Under the pieces are notes generated by a model, which saw only the letters and a list, made by a program, of their open reading frames with translations, searched no databases and had not been told where the DNA came from. 32,494 nt of DNA from Gammaproteobacteria bacterium (lineage in GTDB: Bacteria > Pseudomonadota > Gammaproteobacteria > Steroidobacterales > Steroidobacteraceae), in the NCBI GenBank assembly GCA_025355165.1, contig JANYAD010000246.1, positions 1-32,494 on the forward strand, written 5' to 3'. Positions 23,369-31,424 of the stretch are shown here, one piece after another (positions within the stretch are counted from its first letter, which is position 1; each line of letters begins with the position of its first letter). A program made the translations under genes and the position numbers.

Positions 23369-23453
23369 CTTCTCATCGGGCTGATATCGCACAACAATAG
23401 AGGTCATCTTTCAATAACTGAATAGCCGATCGTGATGCGAGCGGAGTGGGCTG

Positions 23454-24680
23454 TTGAACTTTAAGATTACTCGGCGCGACTTACTTCGAGCGACGTCGCT
23501 ACTCGCGGCGCCAACCGCTTTGCCTCAGCCGCTGCGCGCCGCGTCCGCGCAAGTGCAAGCCGACGCCGTTCAATCGGCCTCATATGCCTACGTGGGGACC
23601 TATACGCCGAATGGCGGTGGTATTTATCTGTTTCGAATAGATCCCGTGACCGCCGCGCTGACGCAAGTCCAGCTCATCGACGATATTCGCAATCCAACCT
23701 GGCTCGCCCTCAATCCTGCGCAAACGCACTTGTATGCGGTCAGTGAAATCGACAATTTCGAGGGTACCCAAAGCGGTGCGGTAGTCACCTACGCGATCGA
23801 CGGCGCAAGCATGCAGCTGAAGAGAACCGGTGCGATAAAATCAGGCGGCACAACGCCTGCGCACGTCAGTGTGCACCCGTCGGGGAAGTTCGTTTTCGTG
23901 GCGAACTACGGCGGCGGCAATGTCGCGGTGTTTCCGGTTGGCGCCGACGGCGTTCTGGGGGAGGCGACGGACGTGCGGCCCAGCGTGGGCCCGCGACACC
24001 ACGCCCGTCCGACCGGCGATCTTCCCGGCCAATTTGCCACGAGCGATCACGACGGCCCTCATCTGCACATGGTCGCGGCGGATCCGAGCGGACAATTCGT
24101 CATCGCCAACGATGCGGGACTCGATCTCACCCTCGTATGGCGCTTCGATGCATCCTCCGGCCGCTTGCTACCCGCGGAGGTCCCCGTGGTGACCGCGCCG
24201 CCGGGCTGCGCGCCGCGCCATTTTGCGTTCCATCCCAATGCACGCGTGTTTTATAACTTGTACGAACACGACGCAAAAGTCGCCGTCTACGACTACGATG
24301 CGTCCCGGGGCGGCTTGAAACTCAAGCAGGTGATCTCGAGCTTGCCGGCAAAGTTTGGAGGCAGCAATCTTTCCGCTGAAATCCTCTTGACGGCCGATGG
24401 CCGGTTTTTATATGTCTCGAATCGCCTGCACAATGCCGTGGCTGTGTTTGCCGTGGCGGCCGACGGCGAGCTGCGAAGCGTTGCGGAAACTTGGGTGCAT
24501 GCCGACTCGCCGCGCAGTTTGGTGATCGACCCAAGCGGTAAATTTCTGTTTTCATGCAACCAGCGCGGCGATTCGATCACTTCGTTTCATTTGAATCCGT
24601 TGACCGGCGCATTGGCCTTCACCGGAAGGTTCGAGGCCGTTGGCAGTCCGGCGGTGATGACAATCCTCAAGCGCGCCTGA
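23454..24680 (+). CDS. Tat-exported 6-phosphogluconolactonase-like seven-bladed propeller
   Basis: 408 residues of the YbhE/Pgl lactonase family (COG2706), beta-propeller enzymes that hydrolyse 6-phosphogluconolactone. Seen: 'YAYVGTYTPNGGGIYLFRID', 'NPTWLALNPAQTHLYAVSE', 'TPAHVSVHPSGKFVFVANYG', 'DHDGPHLHMVAADPSG', 'APRHFAFHPN' and 'DSPRSLVIDPSGKFLFSCNQ', the blade repeats with conserved His, Asp and Arg. The N-terminus 'KITRRDLLRATSLLAAPTAL' is a twin-arginine signal, with likely cleavage after AASA, so the product should be periplasmic. TTG 23454 is supported by GGAG at 23443-23446. It sits directly before gnd, which supports a link with 6-phosphogluconate, but the export leaves the true lactone substrate open. 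Confidence 0.88.
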   Translation: MNFKITRRDLLRATSLLAAPTALPQPLRAASAQVQADAVQSASYAYVGTYTPNGGGIYLFRIDPVTAALTQVQLIDDIRNPTWLALNPAQTHLYAVSEIDNFEGTQSGAVVTYAIDGASMQLKRTGAIKSGGTTPAHVSVHPSGKFVFVANYGGGNVAVFPVGADGVLGEATDVRPSVGPRHHARPTGDLPGQFATSDHDGPHLHMVAADPSGQFVIANDAGLDLTLVWRFDASSGRLLPAEVPVVTAPPGCAPRHFAFHPNARVFYNLYEHDAKVAVYDYDASRGGLKLKQVISSLPAKFGGSNLSAEILLTADGRFLYVSNRLHNAVAVFAVAADGELRSVAETWVHADSPRSLVIDPSGKFLFSCNQRGDSITSFHLNPLTGALAFTGRFEAVGSPAVMTILKRA

Positions 24681-24730
24681 TCTCAGGATATACTCGGTCC
24701 CATCTGGGTTCGCGGTGAGGATTGAAGGCC

Positions 24731-25636
24731 ATGGAAATCGCAATGATTGGTTTGGGGCGTATGGGCGCCAACATGGCGCAGCGCTTGATGCGCGGCGGCC
24801 ACAACGTCGTGGGATTCGACCCGCTCGAGGCGGCACGTACGGCCCTGGAAAAGAATGGCGCGCAGAGCGCCGCTTCGCTCGAGCAACTGGTTGCGAAGTT
24901 AAGTGCGCCGCGAATCATATGGCTGATGGTCCCCGCCGGCGAGATCACCGACGGTACCATAACCAAACTCCTACCGCTTTTGGCTGCGGGCGACACTATT
25001 ATCGATGGCGGCAATTCCAACTACCGCGATACGCAGCGCAGGGCGGCCATGGTCGCGCAGCGAAATATCCACTATGTTGATTCGGGCACCAGTGGCGGAG
25101 TTTGGGGGTTGAAGGAGGGCTACAGCCTGATGATTGGAGGCGATGAGGCGGTCGTGGAACGCTTAAGTCCCATCTTTGAAACTCTTGCCCCAGGTAAAGA
25201 ACAGGGCTGGGGCCGCGTAGGTCCGGTCGGCGCAGGACATTATTCCAAGATGGTCCACAACGGCATCGAGTATGGGTTGATGCAGGCGTATGCCGAAGGC
25301 TTTTCAATTCTGCAGCATAAAACCGAATTCAAACTCGACTTGCACCAGATTGCTGAGATTTGGCGCTACGGCAGCGTGGTCAGGTCGTGGCTTTTGGACC
25401 TAACAGCGGACGCGTTGCAGAAAAACCCGACTTTGAAGGGCATCGCTCCCTATGTCGCCGACTCCGGCGAGGGACGGTGGACGGTCGCCGATGCGATCGA
25501 GTTGGGCGTATCGGCGCCGGTCATCACGCTGTCGCTGCTCGAGCGATTGCGTTCCCGCGATGACGATTCTTTTTCCGACAAGCTGCTTGCGGCCATGCGC
25601 AACGAGTTCGGCGGGCACGAAATCAAGAAAGAGTGA
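24731..25636 (+). CDS. gnd: 6-phosphogluconate dehydrogenase, decarboxylating, short (YqeC/GndA) type
   Basis: Oxidatively decarboxylates 6-phosphogluconate to ribulose-5-phosphate. 301 residues from ATG 24731; this short class lacks the C-terminal duplication of the 470-residue E. coli Gnd and is often NAD-preferring. Seen: Rossmann 'MIGLGRMGANMAQRLMRGGH', 'IDGGNSNYRDT', 'DSGTSGGVWGLKEGYSLMIG', and the catalytic helix 'GAGHYSKMVHNGIEYGLMQA' with Lys173 and Glu180. Asp in 'VVGFDPLEAA' after the second beta strand is consistent with NAD preference. GAGGA lies ten bases before the ATG; a TTG at 24722 is in frame but too close to it. It is preceded by the exported lactonase (50 bases) and followed by the PanE-like gene (13 bases), probably one transcript. 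Confidence 0.95.
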   Translation: MEIAMIGLGRMGANMAQRLMRGGHNVVGFDPLEAARTALEKNGAQSAASLEQLVAKLSAPRIIWLMVPAGEITDGTITKLLPLLAAGDTIIDGGNSNYRDTQRRAAMVAQRNIHYVDSGTSGGVWGLKEGYSLMIGGDEAVVERLSPIFETLAPGKEQGWGRVGPVGAGHYSKMVHNGIEYGLMQAYAEGFSILQHKTEFKLDLHQIAEIWRYGSVVRSWLLDLTADALQKNPTLKGIAPYVADSGEGRWTVADAIELGVSAPVITLSLLERLRSRDDDSFSDKLLAAMRNEFGGHEIKKE

Positions 25637-25649
25637 CGGCGCGTCGCGC

Positions 25650-26579
25650 ATGAGAATCCTGGTGGTAGGAGCGGGCGCTATCGGCGGCTATTTCGGCGCC
25701 AGGCTGCTTGCGGCGGGCCGGGACGTTTCCTTCTTAGTCAGGCCGCGCCGGGCCGAGCAGTTACGGAACTTCGGTCTTGCCGTGACCAGCCCGCATGGCG
25801 ATCTGAATCTGTCCGCTCCCCCATTGCGATATGCGCGAAGTCTTGCCGAGTTCTACGACCTCGTCATTCTCAGCTGCAAATCCTATGATCTTGAGAACTC
25901 GATGGATGATTTCGCGCCTGCAATGGGCCCGGATTCGCGCGTGCTGCCTTTGTTGAATGGATTACGACACCTCGACACGCTCGATGCGCGCTTCGGGGCG
26001 CGGCGCGTGCTGGGTGGTCTGGCTCGAATTTCGTCGACCTTGGATGCGGATGGACGCATTCATCAGCTCGGTCCGTTCAACGAATTGGTGTTTGGTTCCC
26101 GCGGTGATGCAGCCATCGACCAGGATGTGGCGCAAACCCTTCGCGCACCCGGTTTTGAGGCGCGCATGAGTGCCGAAATCCTTCATGAGATGTGGGAAAA
26201 GTGGGTATTTATTGCCGCTGCGGCCGCGACCACCAGTCTCATGCGGGCCGCGGTCGGCGACATTGTTGCGGCGAATGCCGTGCACATCCCAATGGGGCTG
26301 ATGCAAGAATGCGCGGCGATTGCCGCCGAGAATGGCTTCGCGCCCCGCGAGAAAGCCACCACTGCCGGCCTCGCCGTGCTCACCGCCCCGGGCTCTCCAT
26401 TCACAGCCTCGATGCTGCGCGATATCGAGCAACGCAGCCGAATCGAGGCGGATCACATTGTCGGCGATCTTCTCAGGCGGGCATCCAAAGCCGCGCATAC
26501 GCCATTGCTCGGCACGGCCTATGCGCACTTGAAAGCCTATGAGTCGCGGCGCGAACGTGAATCCCGTGCGCAGCACTAA
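25650..26579 (+). CDS. Ketopantoate reductase (PanE/ApbA) family oxidoreductase, atypical active site
   Basis: 309 residues. The N-terminal Rossmann domain has 'MRILVVGAGAIGGYFGARLL', 'VRPRRAEQL' (basic residues suiting NADPH) and catalytic-like Lys77 in 'VILSCKSYDLE'. The C-terminal helical domain has 'MWEKWVFIAAAAATTSLMRA' with Lys184. In E. coli PanE this Lys is followed at +4 and +8 by substrate-binding Asn residues; here these are Ile188 and Ala192. So the fold is clear, but 2-dehydropantoate as substrate is doubtful. It follows gnd by 13 bases. ATG 25650 begins the Rossmann strand and is the only sensible start; the open frame upstream lies inside gnd in another frame. The stop TAA overlaps the stop of the convergent DHA2 transporter. 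Confidence 0.85.
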   Translation: MRILVVGAGAIGGYFGARLLAAGRDVSFLVRPRRAEQLRNFGLAVTSPHGDLNLSAPPLRYARSLAEFYDLVILSCKSYDLENSMDDFAPAMGPDSRVLPLLNGLRHLDTLDARFGARRVLGGLARISSTLDADGRIHQLGPFNELVFGSRGDAAIDQDVAQTLRAPGFEARMSAEILHEMWEKWVFIAAAAATTSLMRAAVGDIVAANAVHIPMGLMQECAAIAAENGFAPREKATTAGLAVLTAPGSPFTASMLRDIEQRSRIEADHIVGDLLRRASKAAHTPLLGTAYAHLKAYESRRERESRAQH

Positions 26580-28009
26580 ACCGCCGGCACTGCGACCTTA
26601 TGGCGGCTCAAGGAGGCACCGTCCGTCGGGCGCAGCCGGACAAACACGATGGTCGATGCGATCGTGAGGGCAGCCAGGCAAATAAGCGCAAGATGCACGC
26701 CATGGATCATCTGCGCTTCCGTAGCCCGCAACCGCTCTGGAATGAATAAGGCCGTGGCGAGTGACGCGGTGGCGATCCCAAAGCTCACTGCCAATTGCTG
26801 CACCGTGCTCGCGATGGTGCTGGCGCCGCTTGCCTCGTGGTCACTGACATCCGCATAGGCCAAGGTGTTCATGCTGGTGTATTGCAACGAGGTGAGAAAA
26901 CCATAGCCAAAGGCCATCAGCACGATCAGCCACACGGGAGTTTTAAGATCGATGGTCGCGAACAATATGATGGTCGCGCCTAGCAACAGCGTGTTGGCAA
27001 CAAGCACGGTGCGGTAGCCGAGTTTCCGCAAGATCAGCGGCATGGTCAATTTCAAGCTCATCGCGGCAAAGGCCTGCGGCATAATCAACAAGCCCGACTC
27101 AATCGGTGAGAAGCCCAAGCCGACTTGATAGAGAAGGGGAAGCAGGAATGGAATGCCGCCTATGCCGAGGCGAGTGAATAAGTTGCCGCTCACCGCGACG
27201 CGGAAAGTACGAATGGCGAGCAATTTCAAGCGCAGCAATGGCTGCGCGGTGCGCTTGGTATGCAATCCGTAGGCAGCGAGCAAGGCCGCCGAGATGCCGA
27301 GTAGTCCGAGCATCTCGCGGCCGCTAAGGGTGGTTTCGCCAAACACCTCGAGCACATAGGACAGCAACGCCACACCTGAGCCGAACAGCACGAGGCCGAT
27401 GATATCCAGCGGGTAGTTTTGCTCCTCCCGGTAGTTCGGCAAATGCCGGTACGCCATGTACAAACCGCACAAGCCGATCGGAATATTGACGAAGAAGATG
27501 ACGCTCCAGTGAAAATAACCAATGATCGCGCCGCCAATTACCGGTCCCAACATTGGGCCGACCAGGCCGGGGATGGCGACGAAACTCATCGCATTGATCA
27601 GTTCGGACTTGGGGAACGCGCGTACCATGGCAATACGTCCGACGGGCAGCATCATGGCTCCGCCGCCGCCTTGCAGTATGCGAAAGGCCACCAGCCAATG
27701 AATATTGCTCGATAGGCCGCACAGGAAGGAACCCAACGTGAAGATGCCGATGGCCGACGCAAACACTCGGCGGGTGCCGAATCGATTCGCCATCCAGCCG
27801 CTGATCGGAATGAATACGGCCAGGCTCAAGGTGTAGCTGGCAAGGACCGCCTTCATGCTCAGTGGCGGCACATTGAGCGCGTGTGCGATCGCCGGCACCG
27901 CGGTATTCAAGATGGTCGTGTCCATGGATTCCATGAAGAATCCGACGGCGACCAACCAGGGGAGCAGCCGCTTAGCGGTAGCCGTCAGCGCGGTGTTGGC
28001 TATCGCCAC
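26576..28009 (-). CDS. MFS transporter, DHA2 family (EmrB/QacA-like)
   Basis: 477 residues with 14 predicted helices, a proton-driven drug/metabolite exporter of the inner membrane. Seen: 'FFMESMDTTILNTAVPAIAH' in helix 1 (DHA2 signature), motif A 'GWMANRFGTRRVFASAI', 'FRILQGGGGAMMLPVGR', motif C 'GPMLGPVIGGAIIG' and 'WSVIFFVNIPIGLCGLY'. It starts at GTG 28009, 12 bases after the pgm stop, with GGGAG about 17 bases upstream, so expression probably depends on coupling with pgm. As the last gene of the operon zwf - HAD - tal - pgm it may export a sugar-derived compound, but a multidrug role is equally likely. Its TAG stop overlaps the TAA of the PanE-like gene. Confidence 0.92.
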   Translation of the reverse strand: MAIANTALTATAKRLLPWLVAVGFFMESMDTTILNTAVPAIAHALNVPPLSMKAVLASYTLSLAVFIPISGWMANRFGTRRVFASAIGIFTLGSFLCGLSSNIHWLVAFRILQGGGGAMMLPVGRIAMVRAFPKSELINAMSFVAIPGLVGPMLGPVIGGAIIGYFHWSVIFFVNIPIGLCGLYMAYRHLPNYREEQNYPLDIIGLVLFGSGVALLSYVLEVFGETTLSGREMLGLLGISAALLAAYGLHTKRTAQPLLRLKLLAIRTFRVAVSGNLFTRLGIGGIPFLLPLLYQVGLGFSPIESGLLIMPQAFAAMSLKLTMPLILRKLGYRTVLVANTLLLGATIILFATIDLKTPVWLIVLMAFGYGFLTSLQYTSMNTLAYADVSDHEASGASTIASTVQQLAVSFGIATASLATALFIPERLRATEAQMIHGVHLALICLAALTIASTIVFVRLRPTDGASLSRHKVAVPAV

Positions 28010-28021
28010 AACGAATTATCG

Positions 28022-29671
28022 TCACGCTCCCGCGAGCGTGCTGTCAACGATGGTCTGCGCCTCAGCAATCAGCCGGCGTAAATGCTCATCGCTGTGATAA
28101 CTTTCGGCGTAAATTTTGTAGATGTCCTCGGTTCCCGAGGGACGGGCTGCAAACCAACCGCCTCGCGAGGTCACTTTAACGCCGCCGATCGGCGCATCGT
28201 TGCCCGGAGCTTCTGTCAAGATCGATTCGATCGGATCGCCAGCCAGTTCCGTAATGCGAACTTGCTGTCGATTGAGTTTCGAGAGCTTGGTTTTCTGCGC
28301 AGGATTAGCCGGCGCGTCGATGCGATCCGCAAACGTTGCCCCCAGTTCCTGCGCAAGTGCGCCATAGTGCTCGCCCGGGTCGCGTCCGGTACGCGCCGTG
28401 ATCTCGGCGGACAGCAGTGCCGGCACGATGCCGTCCTTATCTGTGGTCCATGCCCCGCCGTCGATACGGCTGAAGGAAGCACCGGCGCTTTCCTCACCGC
28501 CAAAGCCCAGCTTGCCCTCCACGAGCCCCGCTACGAACCACTTGAACCCCACCGGCACTTCGTACACGGCGCGCTGCAATCGCTTGCCAACCCGATCTAT
28601 CATCGCGCTGCTGACCACACTCTTGCCGATGGCAGCCTCGGCGCGCCAGCCGACGCGATGGCTGAATAAATAGTCGATCGCCACTGACAAATAATGGTTG
28701 GCAGGCATCAATCCGCTGCTCGCGGTAACAATGCCATGGCGATCGTGATCGGTGTCGCAGCCAAATGCGATGTTGTAGCGGTCTTTGAGTGCGATCAATC
28801 GCTGCATGGCGAACGATGAGGAAGGATCCATGCGAATCTTTCCATCCCAATCGAGCGTCATGAATCGAAAAGTAGGGTCAACTTCCGTATTCACGATGGT
28901 CAGATCGAGGCGGTAATATTCTGCGATGCGCGGCCAGTAGTGCACGCCGGCGCCCCCCAAGGGATCGACGCCCATGCGGATCTTGGACTCGCGGATGATA
29001 TCCATATCCAAAACGCTGCGAAGATCCGCAACATACGTTTGAACGAAATCAAGCGAGTGCGTGGTAGCCGCTTTGCGCGCCGCCGCGAACGCAATCCTCC
29101 TGATGCCGGTTTCAGACTTGAGCAATTCATTCGCACGGTTTTCGATCCATTTGGTGATATCCGTGTCCGCCGGGCCGCCGTTGGTCGGGTTGTATTTGAA
29201 CCCACCGCTGTCCGGCGGGTTATGCGATGGCGTAATGACGATGCCGTCGCCCAGGCCGGCGCTGCGGCCGCGATTGTAGCCGAGAATGGCATGCGAGATG
29301 ACCGGAGTGGGCGTATATTCGCCGCCCGCCGCGATCATGACCTCCACGCCATTGGCCGCCAGGACTTCAAGCGCACTGGCGAAGGCCGGAGCCGACAACG
29401 CGTGCGTATCAAAACCCATGAACAGAGGGCCGTCGACGCCGTGCTGCTTGCGGTACTCGCAGATGGCCTGGCTGATGCAGAGAACATGTGCTTCGTTGAA
29501 AGAAGCGTCGAAAGAGCTGCCGCGATGGCCGGATGTCCCGAACGCGACCCTTTGCGAAGCGATCGATGGATCGGGGCGCTCGCTATAGTACGCGGTGATG
29601 AGCCGCGGCACGTCAACCAGCGCCGCGGCAGGGGCGGGCTGGCCGGCGAGCGGATTCACTCTGGAACTCAA
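28022..29671 (-). CDS. pgm: Phosphoglucomutase (alpha-D-glucose phosphate-specific)
   Basis: Interconverts glucose-1-phosphate and glucose-6-phosphate, linking glycogen phosphorolysis to the pentose phosphate route. About 549 residues against 546 in E. coli Pgm. Seen: 'VAFGTSGHRGSSFDASFNE', phosphoserine Ser149 in 'IVITPSHNPPDSGGFKYNP', 'GVDPLGGAGVHYWPRIAEYY', metal-binding 'CDTDHDRHGIV', 'GFGGEESAGASFSRIDGGAW', and phosphate-binding 'GGWFAARPSGTEDIYKIY'. I chose TTG 29671, which overlaps the tal stop as TTGA and begins close to the E. coli N-terminus; GTG 29659 is the alternative, and the frame open to 29725 lies inside tal. Third member of the coupled chain before the DHA2 transporter. Confidence 0.95.
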   Translation of the reverse strand: MSSRVNPLAGQPAPAAALVDVPRLITAYYSERPDPSIASQRVAFGTSGHRGSSFDASFNEAHVLCISQAICEYRKQHGVDGPLFMGFDTHALSAPAFASALEVLAANGVEVMIAAGGEYTPTPVISHAILGYNRGRSAGLGDGIVITPSHNPPDSGGFKYNPTNGGPADTDITKWIENRANELLKSETGIRRIAFAAARKAATTHSLDFVQTYVADLRSVLDMDIIRESKIRMGVDPLGGAGVHYWPRIAEYYRLDLTIVNTEVDPTFRFMTLDWDGKIRMDPSSSFAMQRLIALKDRYNIAFGCDTDHDRHGIVTASSGLMPANHYLSVAIDYLFSHRVGWRAEAAIGKSVVSSAMIDRVGKRLQRAVYEVPVGFKWFVAGLVEGKLGFGGEESAGASFSRIDGGAWTTDKDGIVPALLSAEITARTGRDPGEHYGALAQELGATFADRIDAPANPAQKTKLSKLNRQQVRITELAGDPIESILTEAPGNDAPIGGVKVTSRGGWFAARPSGTEDIYKIYAESYHSDEHLRRLIAEAQTIVDSTLAGA

Positions 29672-30750
29672 GTGGTAGCCAGCGCAGCGCTCTTTTCCTC
29701 GATGCGCTTCAGCAGTTCGGTCCATGACTTGACGAAGGATGCCGCACCGTCAATTTGCAACTGAGCCGCGAGGGCATCGACATCAATTCCGGCGCGAGCA
29801 AAGCGCTCCAGCACCTGCTCGGCATCTGCGCCTTCTTCAGACATGACGCCTGCGACTTTCCCGCTCTTCGCAAAGGCCAACAGCGTCTTCTCAGGCATCG
29901 TGTCGATGGTGTCGGGCGCCACCAACGCACTGACATACAAATCCTCCGGAGCGTTGGGATCTTTGGTGCCGGTGCTGGCCCACAGCATGCGTTGTTTACG
30001 TGCGCCTTTGGCTTCCAAGTCTTTCCAGCGCCGGCCGCCTATCAGTTCGCAGTGCGCCCGATAGGTGCGTTGCATGATGGCGATACCTAATCGATTGCGT
30101 AATTCCTGCGGCACCTTGTCGGCCACGGCCCGATCCCAACGGCTGACGAACAAGGATGCGACCGAATTGATCCGAGGGTCGAGTCCCGCAGCGAGGCGGC
30201 GTTCGATGGCGCGCATGTAGGCATCCGCCACCTTCAAGTATTGCTCGCGCGAGAACAAAAGCGTGACATTGACAGGTACGCCGGCAAAAATGGCCGCCTC
30301 AATGGCTGGAACGCCGGCGGGAGTTCCCGGAATTTTGACGTAGAGATTGGGTTTGTTGGCCTGCCGGTGGATTGAAAGCGCGGCAGTGACCGTGGCTTGG
30401 GTGTCATTCGCCAGCAGCGGCGAAACCTCCATGGATACCCAGCCGTCGATGCCTCGAGTCCGATCGAACTCGGGCTTGAACAGGTCGGCAGCTCGGCGCA
30501 AGTCTTCCAAGGCGAGATCGAGAAATAAATCCGCGCCGGACAGCCCGCTGGATGCTTTTTGCCGGATTCCCTCATCGTATGCCGCGCCTTTGCCAATGGC
30601 CTCGTCGAATATGGTTGGATTCGAGGTAAGACCGGTAACCGAGAGCTGCTCGATGTACCGCCGTAAGGTTGCGTCATCGAGCATGTCCCGAGTGATATTG
30701 TCGAGCCAGAGGCTCTGACCCAGGCCGTGGAGTTTTTCCGTCATGTTCAT
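29668..30750 (-). CDS. tal: Transaldolase, long (mycobacterial) subfamily
   Basis: Transfers a dihydroxyacetone unit in the non-oxidative pentose phosphate pathway. 360 residues, longer than E. coli TalB (317) and of the size and sequence type of the actinobacterial/cyanobacterial subfamily (TIGR00876-like). Seen: 'SLWLDNITRDML', 'GLTSNPTIFDEAI', 'VSMEVSPLLANDT', Schiff-base Lys139 in 'NLYVKIPGTPAG', 'VNVTLLFSREQYLKVADAYM', 'VASLFVSRWDRAV', and 'RMLWASTGTKDPNAPEDLYV'. ATG 30750 has AAGGTG seven bases upstream and overlaps the stop of the HAD gene (ATGA). Its own stop overlaps the proposed pgm start. Confidence 0.95.
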   Translation of the reverse strand: MNMTEKLHGLGQSLWLDNITRDMLDDATLRRYIEQLSVTGLTSNPTIFDEAIGKGAAYDEGIRQKASSGLSGADLFLDLALEDLRRAADLFKPEFDRTRGIDGWVSMEVSPLLANDTQATVTAALSIHRQANKPNLYVKIPGTPAGVPAIEAAIFAGVPVNVTLLFSREQYLKVADAYMRAIERRLAAGLDPRINSVASLFVSRWDRAVADKVPQELRNRLGIAIMQRTYRAHCELIGGRRWKDLEAKGARKQRMLWASTGTKDPNAPEDLYVSALVAPDTIDTMPEKTLLAFAKSGKVAGVMSEEGADAEQVLERFARAGIDVDALAAQLQIDGAASFVKSWTELLKRIEEKSAALATT

Positions 30751-31424
30751 GGTGGCACCTTGAAGTCGCTGAGGTTGTAATCGAGAAGATCCCCGATGCG
30801 CTCGATCGTAAGATCGGGTGCCGGGATTACAGTGTTGGAGTCTGCTGCCAATGCATAATGCCCTTGCCGCACGAAAACTGTCGTGAGCCGGTCATTCATG
30901 GCGGTTTTCATCGCGGCGAGAATATTCGCTTTGTCGTCGACCATGACATAGTGATCCCCTGGGTAGCGGTCCTGCAGGGGACCGAGCTGCTTTTCCTTGT
31001 GCACATAAATCAATACTCGGTTCTGCACCGCGGCCCAGATTCCGGAGCGTTGGATTTTCCGCGGCTGAAAGACGATGTCGCCATCCGACAGCACCACGGG
31101 CAGAGAAAAGTTGCGCAAATGCGCAATGGTCTCGAGCGCCCGCGGAAACAAGCGGCTGGTGAAAGGATACTCCAACAGGAACTGCGACAAACCAAGCAAT
31201 TCCGGGTGCTCGTCGAGGCCGGTGCGAAAATCCTGCAAACTGCCGAGGTAATCGGCAAGCCCCAGCGCATCGCGACGCTGCGAGAAAATCCCCCAATAGC
31301 GGGCGCGCTCGGCTGCACCAAACAAGGTTTCCAGATGATCGCCGAGATCGGCGCCAAAGCGATCGTTGTCCAGCAAAGTGTTATCGACATCGAGCAAAAA
31401 GACCAGTGCGTGTCGATTCAGCAC
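30747..31424 (-). CDS. HAD-superfamily hydrolase
   Basis: 225-residue haloacid-dehalogenase-like phosphatase. Motif I 'FLLDVDNTLLDND' carries nucleophile Asp12 and Asp14; motif II is the Ser in 'PVVLSDGDIVFQ'; a candidate motif III Lys is in 'YVHKEKQLG'; motif IV 'YVMVDDKANILAAM' supplies the acidic pair. A helical cap sits between motifs I and II (about residues 20-95). The substrate is unknown; a phosphosugar is suggested by its position between zwf and tal. GTG 31424 overlaps the end of zwf by seven bases, and its stop overlaps the tal start by four, so it is tightly bound into this operon. No strong ribosome site, in keeping with coupling. Confidence 0.87.
   Translation of the reverse strand: MLNRHALVFLLDVDNTLLDNDRFGADLGDHLETLFGAAERARYWGIFSQRRDALGLADYLGSLQDFRTGLDEHPELLGLSQFLLEYPFTSRLFPRALETIAHLRNFSLPVVLSDGDIVFQPRKIQRSGIWAAVQNRVLIYVHKEKQLGPLQDRYPGDHYVMVDDKANILAAMKTAMNDRLTTVFVRQGHYALAADSNTVIPAPDLTIERIGDLLDYNLSDFKVPP

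Noticed and set aside
28940-29764. 274-codon plus-strand open frame opposite pgm
   Set aside because: Shadow of pgm and the end of tal; no signal, motif or ribosome site of note.
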